64,000 nt of DNA from Aquisalinus luteolus (GTDB lineage Bacteria > Pseudomonadota > Alphaproteobacteria > Caulobacterales > Parvularculaceae): the NCBI RefSeq assembly GCF_009712425.2, contig NZ_VCJR02000003.1:62001-126000 (forward strand), in the 5' to 3' direction. Shown here one piece after another: positions 53,712 to 63,151 of this stretch. How positions within the stretch are numbered: position 1 is the first letter of the stretch; every line of letters starts with the position of its first letter. Made by a program: the position numbers and the translations under genes. Under the pieces are notes generated by a model, which did no database searches, was not told the DNA's origin, and was given only the letters and a program-made list of their open reading frames with translations.

Positions 53712-56528
53712 CTAACCGATCGCCCCGAAATAATGGCTGATCCCGTTGGTGATCCGCATCAGGAGACCGTAGGTTTCCTCCATCGGATCAACCATTTCCC
53801 GCTGCAACCTTGTATATTTGGGTTCGGCTGAATTGTCAGGATAGGTCGCGCTTTCCTTCAGGCTGAAATCCCCGATCCGCGGGGCATCCGTCGGGAAGAT
53901 CTCGTGCAGCAGGTCGGTCGCGGCGGGCACGTCGAGATGGAAGATCATCTCGATCACGTCCTGCTTGGAGTGGCCGGTCTGCGGCGAGAAGGTTGGCAGT
54001 TTGGCGACCATGATGAACAGGTGCTGGATCAGGGCAATACGCACGGCGTGAAGCACGTCGAGGGAAAGGGGCACTTCGGCCGTTTCGCTGCGCAGGCCCA
54101 TTTCCGTCAGCGCCTGGCCGAGGGAGATGGAGTCAGAGCGCAGGCGCGCTGCAAGCTGCAGGGCCGAGAAATAGCGGCCATCCGAGGCGAGCAGGGCGGC
54201 AAGCTCCGCGCAGGGCTTTTCAAGGTCATGCTCATTGCCCGACAGTGGACGGGTCGCCCAGAAGGAGCCGTCGAACAGCTTCATATAGGCGATCATGGTC
54301 TTGATTTCGCTGAGGGACTTGGCCTTTGCAACCAGCGTCATCAGCCTGTGGAACCGGTCGGAGCTGTCATTGAGCGAGACGAAATAGTCCTGCTCGGTCG
54401 ACAGAGCCTGGCCGACACCACCGATCAGGTTTGCCAGCAAGCCCATCTGCTGCAGGATCGCATTGTGCGGGATCGCGCGGATCTTGCGCAGGGACACGTC
54501 CTCGTCCGAGCGGCGCTCGAACTGGCGCTTGGCCTTGCGTGAGCCGGTAGTGGGCAGCAGTGACAGACCAAGGGCGGAGAGGGTGGTGTGATAGGCCTTG
54601 TCGGCGAACAGGTCCTCCTGGCGGCCTTTGACCGTGCGGTAGAAGTCGAGACTGGTTGCCGTGTCCTCATAGAACAGGTCTTCGGACTTCATCGCCTTCT
54701 CGGCCTGCAGATGTGCGTTGAGAAGGCCGTTGATGACGGCTTCAGCCAGCGGCTCGGACCCGAACAACACGTAGCCATCGCCGCCCTGGAAGCTCGATTC
54801 CTGGATCAGGTGGATGCCGCGCGAGGCAAACTCGTTGCGCGCCCAGGGAGAGAGCGCATACAGCGAGCGGTCGCTGAAGCTCTTCTGGTGGTTGCCACGG
54901 CCCATGGACTCGCCGTGGGTGTCGAAGACGATGGCATCGAGATGGCCAAGTCCGTGCTTGTCGATCAGTTGGGCGAAATGGCCCTGCAGCCGCTCGATGG
55001 CAAGCGTTGCGGGGATCTGTCCCATGAAGCGCCCGGCGTCGGAGAAGCCGGCCTGGATCGCCACACGGCCACGACCATTGGCATAGTCGCGATAGATTTC
55101 CTGCCCCAGCAGCACATCGAGGATGCGGCGGGAGCGGTCGAGGGCCTTGGCCGTCTCGAACAGCGGGCAGATATCGATCTTCTTGTCGACGCCGAACTGC
55201 TTGCCGAGATAGACGCAGGCAAGGACGGTGACCGGGTTTTCGCATTCGGCAATCAGCAGGCGGATCGGCTGGTCGGCATCGATATGCTTGACTATTTGCG
55301 CCATGGCGATGAGCAGCCGCGAGGCAGAGGATTTCTCGATCGCGAGCGAGGCGAAGTTGACATCCACCGGATCGGTCTTTTCGATCTCTTCCTGTACGCG
55401 CTCCAGCGCCCGACGGCCGAACAGGTCGTCGTCAGAAACGAGGTTCAGGATGTTGCGCGCGGCGTTGCGGATCTGCGAGGCGTTGAGGCGGAAATGGATC
55501 TCCCCGGCGCCGAGGCCGAAGCTCTTCATCGACGATTTCAGCGCGAGCAGCGGCAGGCAGTTGTCACCGGCAGCCTTGATCGCGTCATCCATCTGGGCGA
55601 GCAGCGGATCAATGCTGGTCAGACGGCCCGGGCCATCCTCTGTCAGGTGATCGGCCGCCGCTGCGAGCGTTTTCGGTGTCTCGTCATACATCGCCATCAG
55701 GGTGATGGCCTTCTCGGTGTGGTTACGGGCGGCGCCGACCGTCTCGGCGATGGCAGCAACGTCGAGGCCGTCCTTGGCCAGGGCGTCCAGTTCATCGGCA
55801 TACCAGTCGAGGCGGAAGTTCTTCTCGATCAGGCGGTGACGGATGACATCGTTCCAGCCGATATCGTTGCGGCCATCCATGTCATAGCCGACCCAGCTGG
55901 CGATCTTGACCGGCGTCGGCAACATCGTCTGCCACTGGTCGGGGAAGCGCTCGCGGGCTTCTTCAAGCACGATGCGGGTGAGGGTATTCAGCGCCTTTGT
56001 GCCATTCTTCATGGCGTCGAGAACAGCCCCGTGTTCATAGGCAAGGGTGATATCCGTATCCGGATGGTGAACCACATCGGTCAGGGAGGAGCGCAGGTCG
56101 AAATCCGGCTCCGTCGCAGCCTTGATCAGCAGCTCGCGTTGCTTGGCCGACAGGATGAAGGTCGGGTGCGCGGTAAAGACCGCGATGTCGCGGCACCGCT
56201 GCCAGTAGGCGGAGAATTCGTCTGCCGTCTTGAACCGGTCGGAGATCGTCTTGACCGTCTTCCTCAGGGCGACACCGCTTTCGCGCTGCTCGTCCATGCC
56301 GAGATAGTTGGACAGATAATCGGCACGCGAGGCGAAGGCATCGTCGCTCAGTGCCTTGACGAGACCTGACAGGTCCTCAAGGGAGATTTCGTTCTTCTCG
56401 ATCCGCACGGACAATTCGTGGGCCAGCTGGCGCACCGGGTTGGCGAGGGGGTCTTTCAGGATATGCGTGCGCAATTCCTCAAGGCGGCTTTTCAGGCTGG
56501 TTTCCAGGTCTGTCGTGCTGGTTGTCAT
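53712..56528 (-). CDS. ppc: Phosphoenolpyruvate carboxylase family protein, divergent
   Basis: 938 residues, the usual PEPC length, and homologous along its whole length: FTAHPTF (residues 118-124; usual TAHPTE), GYDMDGRND (214-222; usual GDRDGNP), GFSDAGR (494-500; usual GYSDSAKD), THGESMGRG (537-545; usual HGRGGSxGRGG) and RKIRAIPHN. His538 and the Arg of GRG are kept, but the flexible loop Lys is Arg and the first loop Arg is Glu. The C terminus ends in Gly, as PEPC does. It may be an active PEPC supplying oxaloacetate, or a relative with altered chemistry. A hairpin (CCCGTT/AACGGG) overlaps its ribosome site. Confidence 0.85.
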   Translation of the reverse strand: MTTSTTDLETSLKSRLEELRTHILKDPLANPVRQLAHELSVRIEKNEISLEDLSGLVKALSDDAFASRADYLSNYLGMDEQRESGVALRKTVKTISDRFKTADEFSAYWQRCRDIAVFTAHPTFILSAKQRELLIKAATEPDFDLRSSLTDVVHHPDTDITLAYEHGAVLDAMKNGTKALNTLTRIVLEEARERFPDQWQTMLPTPVKIASWVGYDMDGRNDIGWNDVIRHRLIEKNFRLDWYADELDALAKDGLDVAAIAETVGAARNHTEKAITLMAMYDETPKTLAAAADHLTEDGPGRLTSIDPLLAQMDDAIKAAGDNCLPLLALKSSMKSFGLGAGEIHFRLNASQIRNAARNILNLVSDDDLFGRRALERVQEEIEKTDPVDVNFASLAIEKSSASRLLIAMAQIVKHIDADQPIRLLIAECENPVTVLACVYLGKQFGVDKKIDICPLFETAKALDRSRRILDVLLGQEIYRDYANGRGRVAIQAGFSDAGRFMGQIPATLAIERLQGHFAQLIDKHGLGHLDAIVFDTHGESMGRGNHQKSFSDRSLYALSPWARNEFASRGIHLIQESSFQGGDGYVLFGSEPLAEAVINGLLNAHLQAEKAMKSEDLFYEDTATSLDFYRTVKGRQEDLFADKAYHTTLSALGLSLLPTTGSRKAKRQFERRSDEDVSLRKIRAIPHNAILQQMGLLANLIGGVGQALSTEQDYFVSLNDSSDRFHRLMTLVAKAKSLSEIKTMIAYMKLFDGSFWATRPLSGNEHDLEKPCAELAALLASDGRYFSALQLAARLRSDSISLGQALTEMGLRSETAEVPLSLDVLHAVRIALIQHLFIMVAKLPTFSPQTGHSKQDVIEMIFHLDVPAATDLLHEIFPTDAPRIGDFSLKESATYPDNSAEPKYTRLQREMVDPMEETYGLLMRITNGISHYFGAIG

Positions 56529-56606
56529 CGCGGGCTCCCGTTGCAGGTCAAACGGGAACGGTTGTGGGGAAGGCTGTGGCCAGCGTCAAGCCACCCGGTG
56601 ACGAAT

Positions 56607-59600
56607 TCAGGCGGCGTTGATCTTCTTGTCCGCCTTTTTCTGCTCAATCCACGAGGAAATCATTTCCATCACGGCATCCTTGCGCACTGGCTTTGGCAGA
56701 TAGTCGTCCATGCCGGCAGCCCGGCAGCGTGCCTGGTCTTCCTGCATGGCATGGGCAGTAATGCCAATCACGGGAACGTGTTCGCCGCGTTGCTTCTGAA
56801 TCTGCTTGATCTGGCGGGTTGCCTCGAGGCCATCCATGACCGGCATGGAGACGTCCATCAGCACGAAATCGAAATCATGCTGCTGATAGATTTCGACGGC
56901 TTCGGCACCGTTATTGGCGATATGCAGGGTGCAGGCCATCGGTTCGAGCATGGCGCGCAGCACCATCTGGTTGACCAGATTGTCTTCTGCAATCAGGAAG
57001 TGGCAATCGGTGAAGCTCAGGGCAGCCTTTACCTTGGCCTCGGCGCCTCCGGTCTGGGCGCTATCCTGGCTCTTGTCGACGGGCAGGGTGATGGTGAAGG
57101 TGAAGGTCGAGCCGACACCGACGGCGCTTTCCACCGTGATGGTACCACCCAGATTTTCAGCGATCAGCTTGGAGATCGACAGCCCAAGCCCGGTGCCCTC
57201 ATGCTGGCGGGACGATGATCCGTCGACCTGCTCGAACTTGTTGAAGATGCGGTCGAGCTTGTCCGCCGGGATGCCGCAGCCGGAGTCCGTGACGGCAATG
57301 GTAAGGGTGGCCATGTCATCGCGTGCCTGCTGGCTGACGCGCACTTCGACCGTGCCTGTCTCAGTGAACTTGACGGCATTGCCGGCCAGGTTCGTGACGA
57401 CCTGGCGGATACGGCCGACATCGCCGATGAAGCGGCTGGAAATGTCTGTCTCGAATTCGAGATTCAGGTCGATGTCCTTGCCGGCGGCCTTCGGCGCCAG
57501 AATGTCGGCGACATCGCCAAGGGCGGCTTTAAGGTCAAAGCTTTCCTTGACGAAAGTCATTTTCCCGGCTTCGAGCTTGGAGAAGTCGAGAATATCGTTG
57601 ATGATCGTCAGCAGGCTGTCGGCGGACCGCATGACGACCCGGGTCATCTCTTCCTGTTCGTCGGAAAGGCCGGTTCCCATCAGGATTTCCGTCATGCCGA
57701 GAATGCCGTTCATCGGTGTGCGGATTTCGTGGGACATGTTCGCGAGAAATTCAGACTTGATACGGCTGGCTGCCTCAGCGGCTTCCTTCGACCGGCGCAA
57801 GTCGACGGAAAGCGCGCGCAGTTCTTCCTCGCGCTTGGCTTCCTTTGTGATATCCGTGTAAAGAATAACGTACCCGCCACCCTGTCTAGGATAGAAGTTC
57901 TCGCTGATATGCTGGCCGGATGTGTCGATGCGGTTAAGCCGCAGCGCTTCTCCGCGCTCCATCTTGTCAGCTATAGAGTTGGCTTTACTATTCTCTGTCG
58001 GGCGGTCGCGATAGAGCCCGAGGGAATGCGCCCGCATATAGATCTCTTTGGCATCACTGCCCAGCGCCCATTTCCCCGGTGGCAGGGCGATACCCTTCTT
58101 CTCGTTGACCATTGCGATCGTCAGATCGCTGTCGAGTACAACGAGGCTTTCGCCCATCGTGTCGAATATCTCCTGCAGCAGGTTACTCTTTTCCTGAAGT
58201 TCGCTCGTGCGCTGGTCGATGCGCTTTTCCAGTTCGCGATTGGCGATCGTCAGTTTTTCCTCGGCCCTTCGTGCTGCTTCGCGTGCCTCGTATTCGGAGG
58301 TTATCTCGCGTGTGTAGCCGCGATAGCCGCAAAACTCGCCATTGGCATCGAACATGGGTTTGCCGCTCAGGCTCAGGAAGCCGCCCTTGCCATCCTTCAT
58401 GACAAAGTCACGGAATGGTTCGTGCCGTGCTTTCAGGGCGAAATGGTCGTCCCAGCGCTGGCGTTCTTCTTCTGTCTGTGTGTTGACCTCCTTGAACGCC
58501 GACCCGGCTTGCTTGCCAATGAATGATTTCACCGACTTGCTCAGTTTGCGGACGCTGGATTCCGAGATATAGGTGAAACAGTCATTCGCATCGGTCTCCC
58601 AGAGGCGCTCAGCAGCATATTCTGCGAAATCACGGAACCTGGCTTCGCTCTCTTCCAGTGCACGCTGGCTCTCGATCTTCTGGGTGACATCAGACAACAA
58701 GCCTCGATATCCCGCGAATTCATCTGCGTGATTCCGCAGGGGCACACCGGAGAGGCTGATATAACGCTTGGCGCCGTCCGGGTGTGTTATCGCAAAGACA
58801 AGATCCCTGAACGCAGCGCGCTTTTTCAGTAAGTCGCCGGACATCTCGAGTGACTTGCGCGAGTACGGATCATCCTGATCGATAAGTGCCGCAAATTTTG
58901 TGCCGATCAGGCGCGACGGTTCACGACCGAGAATTTCGTGTGCGGTTTCCGCCAGTTGCGTGAGGCGAAGGCGTTCGTCAATTTCCCATGCCGTATCACG
59001 TGACATTTCCATGAAATCGCGCATCGCCGCGGCCATCCAGCCGCGTTGCAACGCGTTCTGGTCGGCCTCGTCGGTGATGGTCCTGATCAGCTTCAGGACA
59101 GTAGAGAACGTGCCCATACAAAGAAGCGACAGGACGATCATGGACAGGCCAAAAATCTGGGTGGTGATTTGGGGAGACCCAAGCAGTACAATGTTGGATG
59201 GTAGCAATAGACCCAGCATTGTCAGGCGTCCCGTTACAGGTAGCGAGCACATCGAGATGCCTGTTATCAGGGCCATCAGGGACATCCAGCCGGCGACCAT
59301 TACACCTATTTCGCTGCTGCTGGTGATAAACAGGATTGAACAGGCCGACATGAACGGTACGTTCAGCGCTGCGGATCGGCGAATATACTTTATGGTCTTC
59401 TGGACTTTTTCTTCGGAAAAAGCGCTCGGCACGGCCTTTTGCCAGTAGACAAAGCGCATGCCGGAAAACATGGTACCCGCAATCATCAGGACAGCCAGAA
59501 AATAATAGCCCAGATACAAGTTTAGCGTTGCGCCCATCAGCCCCGAGATGCCGAGGCAGGCAAACAGCATCGGTGACAGCTCTTTGAACACGACGACCTT

Positions 59601-59675
59601 CCGCAGGTCGCTTGTCGAAGAAGACACTGTCGCATCAGGCTGCCGTCTGAATAACGCTTCTATCTGGAATGGCAT
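56607..59675 (-). CDS. Membrane hybrid sensor histidine kinase with three PAS domains
   Basis: 1022 residues. About six N-terminal membrane helices (30-195), PAS 1 (about 225-335), PAS 2 with a GYRGYTREIT PAC end (about 355-470), a coiled coil (about 480-520), PAS 3 (about 520-640), HisKA with the phosphorylated His in NMSHEIRTPMNG, HATPase with DSGCGIP and GTGLGLSI, and a receiver domain with the acceptor Asp in FVLMDVSMPVMDG and the KPV lysine. It has no HPt domain and no adjacent response regulator, so phosphotransfer likely goes to a distant protein. ATG 59675 follows GAGGGACAA. It is upstream of ppc on the same strand. Confidence 0.93.
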   Translation of the reverse strand: MPFQIEALFRRQPDATVSSSTSDLRKVVVFKELSPMLFACLGISGLMGATLNLYLGYYFLAVLMIAGTMFSGMRFVYWQKAVPSAFSEEKVQKTIKYIRRSAALNVPFMSACSILFITSSSEIGVMVAGWMSLMALITGISMCSLPVTGRLTMLGLLLPSNIVLLGSPQITTQIFGLSMIVLSLLCMGTFSTVLKLIRTITDEADQNALQRGWMAAAMRDFMEMSRDTAWEIDERLRLTQLAETAHEILGREPSRLIGTKFAALIDQDDPYSRKSLEMSGDLLKKRAAFRDLVFAITHPDGAKRYISLSGVPLRNHADEFAGYRGLLSDVTQKIESQRALEESEARFRDFAEYAAERLWETDANDCFTYISESSVRKLSKSVKSFIGKQAGSAFKEVNTQTEEERQRWDDHFALKARHEPFRDFVMKDGKGGFLSLSGKPMFDANGEFCGYRGYTREITSEYEAREAARRAEEKLTIANRELEKRIDQRTSELQEKSNLLQEIFDTMGESLVVLDSDLTIAMVNEKKGIALPPGKWALGSDAKEIYMRAHSLGLYRDRPTENSKANSIADKMERGEALRLNRIDTSGQHISENFYPRQGGGYVILYTDITKEAKREEELRALSVDLRRSKEAAEAASRIKSEFLANMSHEIRTPMNGILGMTEILMGTGLSDEQEEMTRVVMRSADSLLTIINDILDFSKLEAGKMTFVKESFDLKAALGDVADILAPKAAGKDIDLNLEFETDISSRFIGDVGRIRQVVTNLAGNAVKFTETGTVEVRVSQQARDDMATLTIAVTDSGCGIPADKLDRIFNKFEQVDGSSSRQHEGTGLGLSISKLIAENLGGTITVESAVGVGSTFTFTITLPVDKSQDSAQTGGAEAKVKAALSFTDCHFLIAEDNLVNQMVLRAMLEPMACTLHIANNGAEAVEIYQQHDFDFVLMDVSMPVMDGLEATRQIKQIQKQRGEHVPVIGITAHAMQEDQARCRAAGMDDYLPKPVRKDAVMEMISSWIEQKKADKKINAA

Positions 59676-59824
59676 TTGTCCCTCACCTAAGCCGTCATGC
59701 ATAAGGGAAGGGTGTTAATTTCGGGTTTCCGGGCGCTTGGGGACGTTTTTGAACCGCTTCCGGCTTGCTTTGCGGACCAATTTTTAGCAGACAATCTCTC
59801 AAACTTCGCAAAAAAGAGTGAAAA

Positions 59825-61546
59825 ATGACTATCGACAAATCCCGCCTGCCATCCCGCCATGTTACGGAAGGTCCTTCACGGGCTCCGCACCGGTCATATT
59901 ATTACGCAATGGGCCTGTCGACGAAGGAAATCGAGCAGCCATTCGTCGGCGTCGCCAGCTGCTGGAACGAGGCCGCACCGTGCAACATCGCGCTGATGCG
60001 CCAGGCACAGGCGGTCAAGCAGGGCGTAAAGGAAGCCAATGGCACGCCGCGCGAGTTCTGTACCATCACCGTCACCGACGGCATCGCCATGGGTCATGAG
60101 GGGATGCGCTCTTCACTCGTCTCGCGAGAAGTCATCGCCGATAGCGTCGAGCTGACGATGCGCGGCCATTGCTATGACGCGCTGGTCGGTCTTGCCGGCT
60201 GCGACAAGTCCCTGCCGGGGATGATGATGGCGATGCTGCGCCTGAACGTGCCGAGCGTGTTCATCTATGGCGGATCGATCCTGCCGGGCAAGTTCGAGGG
60301 CAGGGATGTGACCGTACTCGACGTGTTCGAGGCAGTCGGTGCCCATGCCGCCGGCAAGAACGACATGACCTCCGACAAGCTGCGCCTGCTGGAAAAGGTC
60401 GCCTGTCCCTCCGCCGGTGCTTGCGGCGGCCAGTTCACGGCGAACACCATGGCCTGCGTGTCCGAGGCGATGGGCCTCGCCCTGCCTCTGTCCTCGGCCC
60501 TTCCTGCGCCTTACGAGAGCCGGGACGAATATGCCCGCGCCTCCGGCGAAACGGTCATGATGCTGATCGAGAAGAATATCCGCCCGCGCGATATCGTGAC
60601 GCTGAAGGCACTGGAAAACGCAGCTGCCGTCGTCGCCGCGACCGGCGGATCGACCAATGCGGCCCTGCACCTGCCGGCGATCGCCAACGAGGCAGGCATC
60701 GAGTTCACCCTCGACGATGTCGCCGCGATCTTCCGCAAGACGCCTTATCTGGCCGACCTGAAGCCCGGCGGGCAATATGTCGCCAAGGATATGGGCGAGG
60801 CGGGTGGCATGCCGATGCTGATGCGCACCATGCTCGATGGCGGCTACCTGCATGGCGACTGCCTGACTGTGACGGGCAAGACGCTGGCCGAGAACCTCGA
60901 AGACGTCGTCTTCGATGATACCCAGAAGGTCATCCGCCCGGTGAGCAATCCACTGTCGCCGACCGGCGGCGTCGTCGGGCTGAAGGGCTCGCTGGCGCCC
61001 GAGGGAGCGATCGTCAAGGTCGCCGGTATGAAGAACCTGAAATTCCGCGGCCCGGCTCGCGTTTTCAACTGCGAGGAAGATTGTTTCAAGGCGGTAGAGA
61101 ACCGTCAGTATGAGGAGGGCGATGTCCTTGTCATCCGCTATGAAGGGCCGAAAGGCGGGCCCGGCATGCGCGAAATGCTGTCGACGACCTCTGCCATCTA
61201 TGGCCAGGGGATGGGGGACAAGGTTGCACTGATCACCGATGGCCGCTTCTCCGGTGCGACGCGTGGCTTCTGTATCGGCCATGTCGGACCGGAAGCATTC
61301 GACGGCGGTCCCATCGGTCTTCTGCAGGATGGCGACATGATCGTCATCGATGCCGCAGAGGGCACGATCGATGTCGAGCTGAGCGAAGATGAACTGGCCG
61401 AACGGCGCAAGGCTTTCTCGCCAAAGCAGAACATGTACGCGACCGGTGCCTTGTGGAAATATACCCAGACCGTCGGCCCGGCCTATCTGGGTGCCTGCAC
61501 CCAGCCCGGTGCGAAGGATGAAAAGCACGTCTACGCCGATATCTAG
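59825..61546 (+). CDS. ilvD: Dihydroxy-acid dehydratase
   Basis: 573 residues, the iron-sulfur enzyme of branched-chain amino acid synthesis that dehydrates 2,3-dihydroxy-isovalerate and -methylvalerate. Cluster cysteines lie in [20 protein letters not shown] and [16 protein letters not shown], a [2Fe-2S]-type arrangement. [12 protein letters not shown] is the C-terminal signature. Length is standard. It diverges from the hybrid kinase and is followed closely by the esterase gene. Confidence 0.95.
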   Translation: MTIDKSRLPSRHVTEGPSRAPHRSYYYAMGLSTKEIEQPFVGVASCWNEAAPCNIALMRQAQAVKQGVKEANGTPREFCTITVTDGIAMGHEGMRSSLVSREVIADSVELTMRGHCYDALVGLAGCDKSLPGMMMAMLRLNVPSVFIYGGSILPGKFEGRDVTVLDVFEAVGAHAAGKNDMTSDKLRLLEKVACPSAGACGGQFTANTMACVSEAMGLALPLSSALPAPYESRDEYARASGETVMMLIEKNIRPRDIVTLKALENAAAVVAATGGSTNAALHLPAIANEAGIEFTLDDVAAIFRKTPYLADLKPGGQYVAKDMGEAGGMPMLMRTMLDGGYLHGDCLTVTGKTLAENLEDVVFDDTQKVIRPVSNPLSPTGGVVGLKGSLAPEGAIVKVAGMKNLKFRGPARVFNCEEDCFKAVENRQYEEGDVLVIRYEGPKGGPGMREMLSTTSAIYGQGMGDKVALITDGRFSGATRGFCIGHVGPEAFDGGPIGLLQDGDMIVIDAAEGTIDVELSEDELAERRKAFSPKQNMYATGALWKYTQTVGPAYLGACTQPGAKDEKHVYADI

Positions 61547-61574
61547 AAACATCAGGAGACCCGGAGGTTTGCCA

Positions 61575-62603
61575 ATGTCTGTTGATCGCCGCCAGCTCTT
61601 GGGTGGTCTTGCGGTCGGAGCCGCCGGGTCTCTTGCTGGCTGCGCCAGTGCCGTGCCACAATCCGCAACGGTACGGCGGCCTGATACGGACGATCTCTTG
61701 GTCGATCCGGACCGCGAACCGGATGAAATCATTCCTCTTTGGCCGGACGGTGTGCCGGGTGTCGGTGAGGAGGCACACCAAAACCAGCTGGTTGAGCGTG
61801 CAGGACCCGGCGAGATGCCGAACCGGGCCTATTTCGATATCGCCGAGCCCCACCTTGCCGTTTTCCGGGCGTCTCAACCAGACGGGTCCGCCCTGATGAT
61901 CATGCCGGGCGGCGGCTATGCACGCGTGGTCATTGACAAGGAGGGATATGAAGGCGCACGGTGGTTTTCCCGCAGGGGCATGACCGTCTTTGTGCTGTTT
62001 TATCGCCTGCCGGGGCAGAATGGCGGGGCAGGCTGGGCAGCTGGGGCCGACGCGCCGTTGCAGGATGCCCAGCGGGCAATGCGGATTATCCGTCATCGCA
62101 GTTCGGATTTCGGGATTGCGCCTGACAGGATCGCGGCACTCGGCTTTTCCGCTGGCGGGCATTTGTCAGGCTCGCTTGCGACCCGGTTCGATATTCCAGT
62201 CTACGAGCCGGTCGATGCAGCCGATGCGCAATCTGCCAGGCCGGACCTATCGGGACTGGCCTATCCGGTCGTGACGATGGCCGGGCCGCATGTGCATGGC
62301 GGGTCGCGCGACAACCTTCTGGGGCCGTCGCCATCTCCGGAGGCAATAGAGACTTATTCCGTCGAGCAGGCGATCAGACCGGACACCCCGCCGCTCTTTG
62401 TATTTCATTCTTCGGACGATGCCTCTGTGCCGGTAGAAAATGCACTCGCACTATATGAGGGTGCTCGGCGCGAAGGCGTACCGGTCGACCTGCATGTTTT
62501 TCCGACGGGTGGGCACGGCTATGGCTTCCGGATCAGTCAGAAACAGACAGCCGCCGGATGGCCAGGTCTGTTCGATCAGTGGCGGCGTCGCGCTTTTGTA
62601 TAA
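61575..62603 (+). CDS. Lipoprotein alpha/beta hydrolase (acetylesterase-like)
   Basis: 342 residues. The start MSVDRRQLLGGLAVGAAGSLAGCAS combines a Tat-like RRQLL with a lipobox Cys at position 23. The hydrolase domain has MPGGGYARVV (oxyanion region), the nucleophile in LGFSAGGHLSGSLA, the Asp in SSDDASVP and the His in TGGHGYGF, like BD-FAE/acetylxylan esterases. It is expected to remove acetyl groups from a sugar at the cell envelope. GGAGG is 8 bases before ATG 61575. Confidence 0.88.
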   Translation: MSVDRRQLLGGLAVGAAGSLAGCASAVPQSATVRRPDTDDLLVDPDREPDEIIPLWPDGVPGVGEEAHQNQLVERAGPGEMPNRAYFDIAEPHLAVFRASQPDGSALMIMPGGGYARVVIDKEGYEGARWFSRRGMTVFVLFYRLPGQNGGAGWAAGADAPLQDAQRAMRIIRHRSSDFGIAPDRIAALGFSAGGHLSGSLATRFDIPVYEPVDAADAQSARPDLSGLAYPVVTMAGPHVHGGSRDNLLGPSPSPEAIETYSVEQAIRPDTPPLFVFHSSDDASVPVENALALYEGARREGVPVDLHVFPTGGHGYGFRISQKQTAAGWPGLFDQWRRRAFV

Positions 62604-62669
62604 ATGGCGAGCTTCCGTTTTCCGCCTGGTATGGCTAGGTTCACTGAAAAGGAATCGGGAGAGACACTC

Positions 62670-63140
62670 ATGAAGTATATGTTTGCAGCATCGGTCCTGT
62701 TCGCAGGGCTGGCGTCTACACAAGCGTCAGCGCAGGACATGCAGGCCCAGTTGACGCTGGAAAGCGCGGCAACCATCCGCGATGCATGCCTTGCCCATGC
62801 AGCGGAGAATGACATGGTCATTGCGATCGCCGTGTTCGACAATCGCGGCATGATGGTGACCTATGCGGCGATGGATGGCATCGCCGCTGCGATCCCGGAT
62901 GTCGCGATGTGGAAGGGCCGCTCTGCAGCGAAATATCGCTATGCGACCTCCGTCACTGCCGACTGGGGCGGAGATGCACCGGAGATTGCCGTGTGGGAAG
63001 GTGGCCTGCCCATCTTCATGGCGGATGGCTCACCGCTTGGCGGTGTCGGCGTTTCGGGTGCAGCCAGTGCCGATGACGTTGCCTGCATCATGGCTGGTGT
63101 CGAAGCGGCAGGCCTTGTTACTGAACTTGCGGCAGACTGA
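62670..63140 (+). CDS. Secreted GlcG/HbpS-type heme-binding family protein
   Basis: 156 residues with a Sec signal (YMFAASVLFAGLASTQASAQ) and a single GlcG-like domain: IAIAVFDNRGMMVTYAAMDG, then GLPIFMADGSPLGGVGVSGA and DDVACIMAGVEAAG. Family members bind heme or cobalamin or act as small-molecule-binding partners; the ligand here is unknown. GGGAG eight bases before ATG 62670 sets the start. It is 66 bases after the esterase and probably in the same transcript. Confidence 0.88.
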   Translation: MKYMFAASVLFAGLASTQASAQDMQAQLTLESAATIRDACLAHAAENDMVIAIAVFDNRGMMVTYAAMDGIAAAIPDVAMWKGRSAAKYRYATSVTADWGGDAPEIAVWEGGLPIFMADGSPLGGVGVSGAASADDVACIMAGVEAAGLVTELAAD

Positions 63141-63151
63141 GTGGGCTTAGT

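Noticed and set aside
54588-56369. 593-codon open frame on the plus strand opposite ppc
   Set aside because: It is a shadow of the real gene in high G+C DNA: no recognisable domain, no ribosome site, and the minus strand encodes full-length PEPC homology.
60113-61732. 539-codon open frame on the minus strand opposite ilvD
   Set aside because: Antisense to a clear dihydroxy-acid dehydratase with all motifs intact; composition is Arg/Gly/His-rich as expected for a shadow frame.
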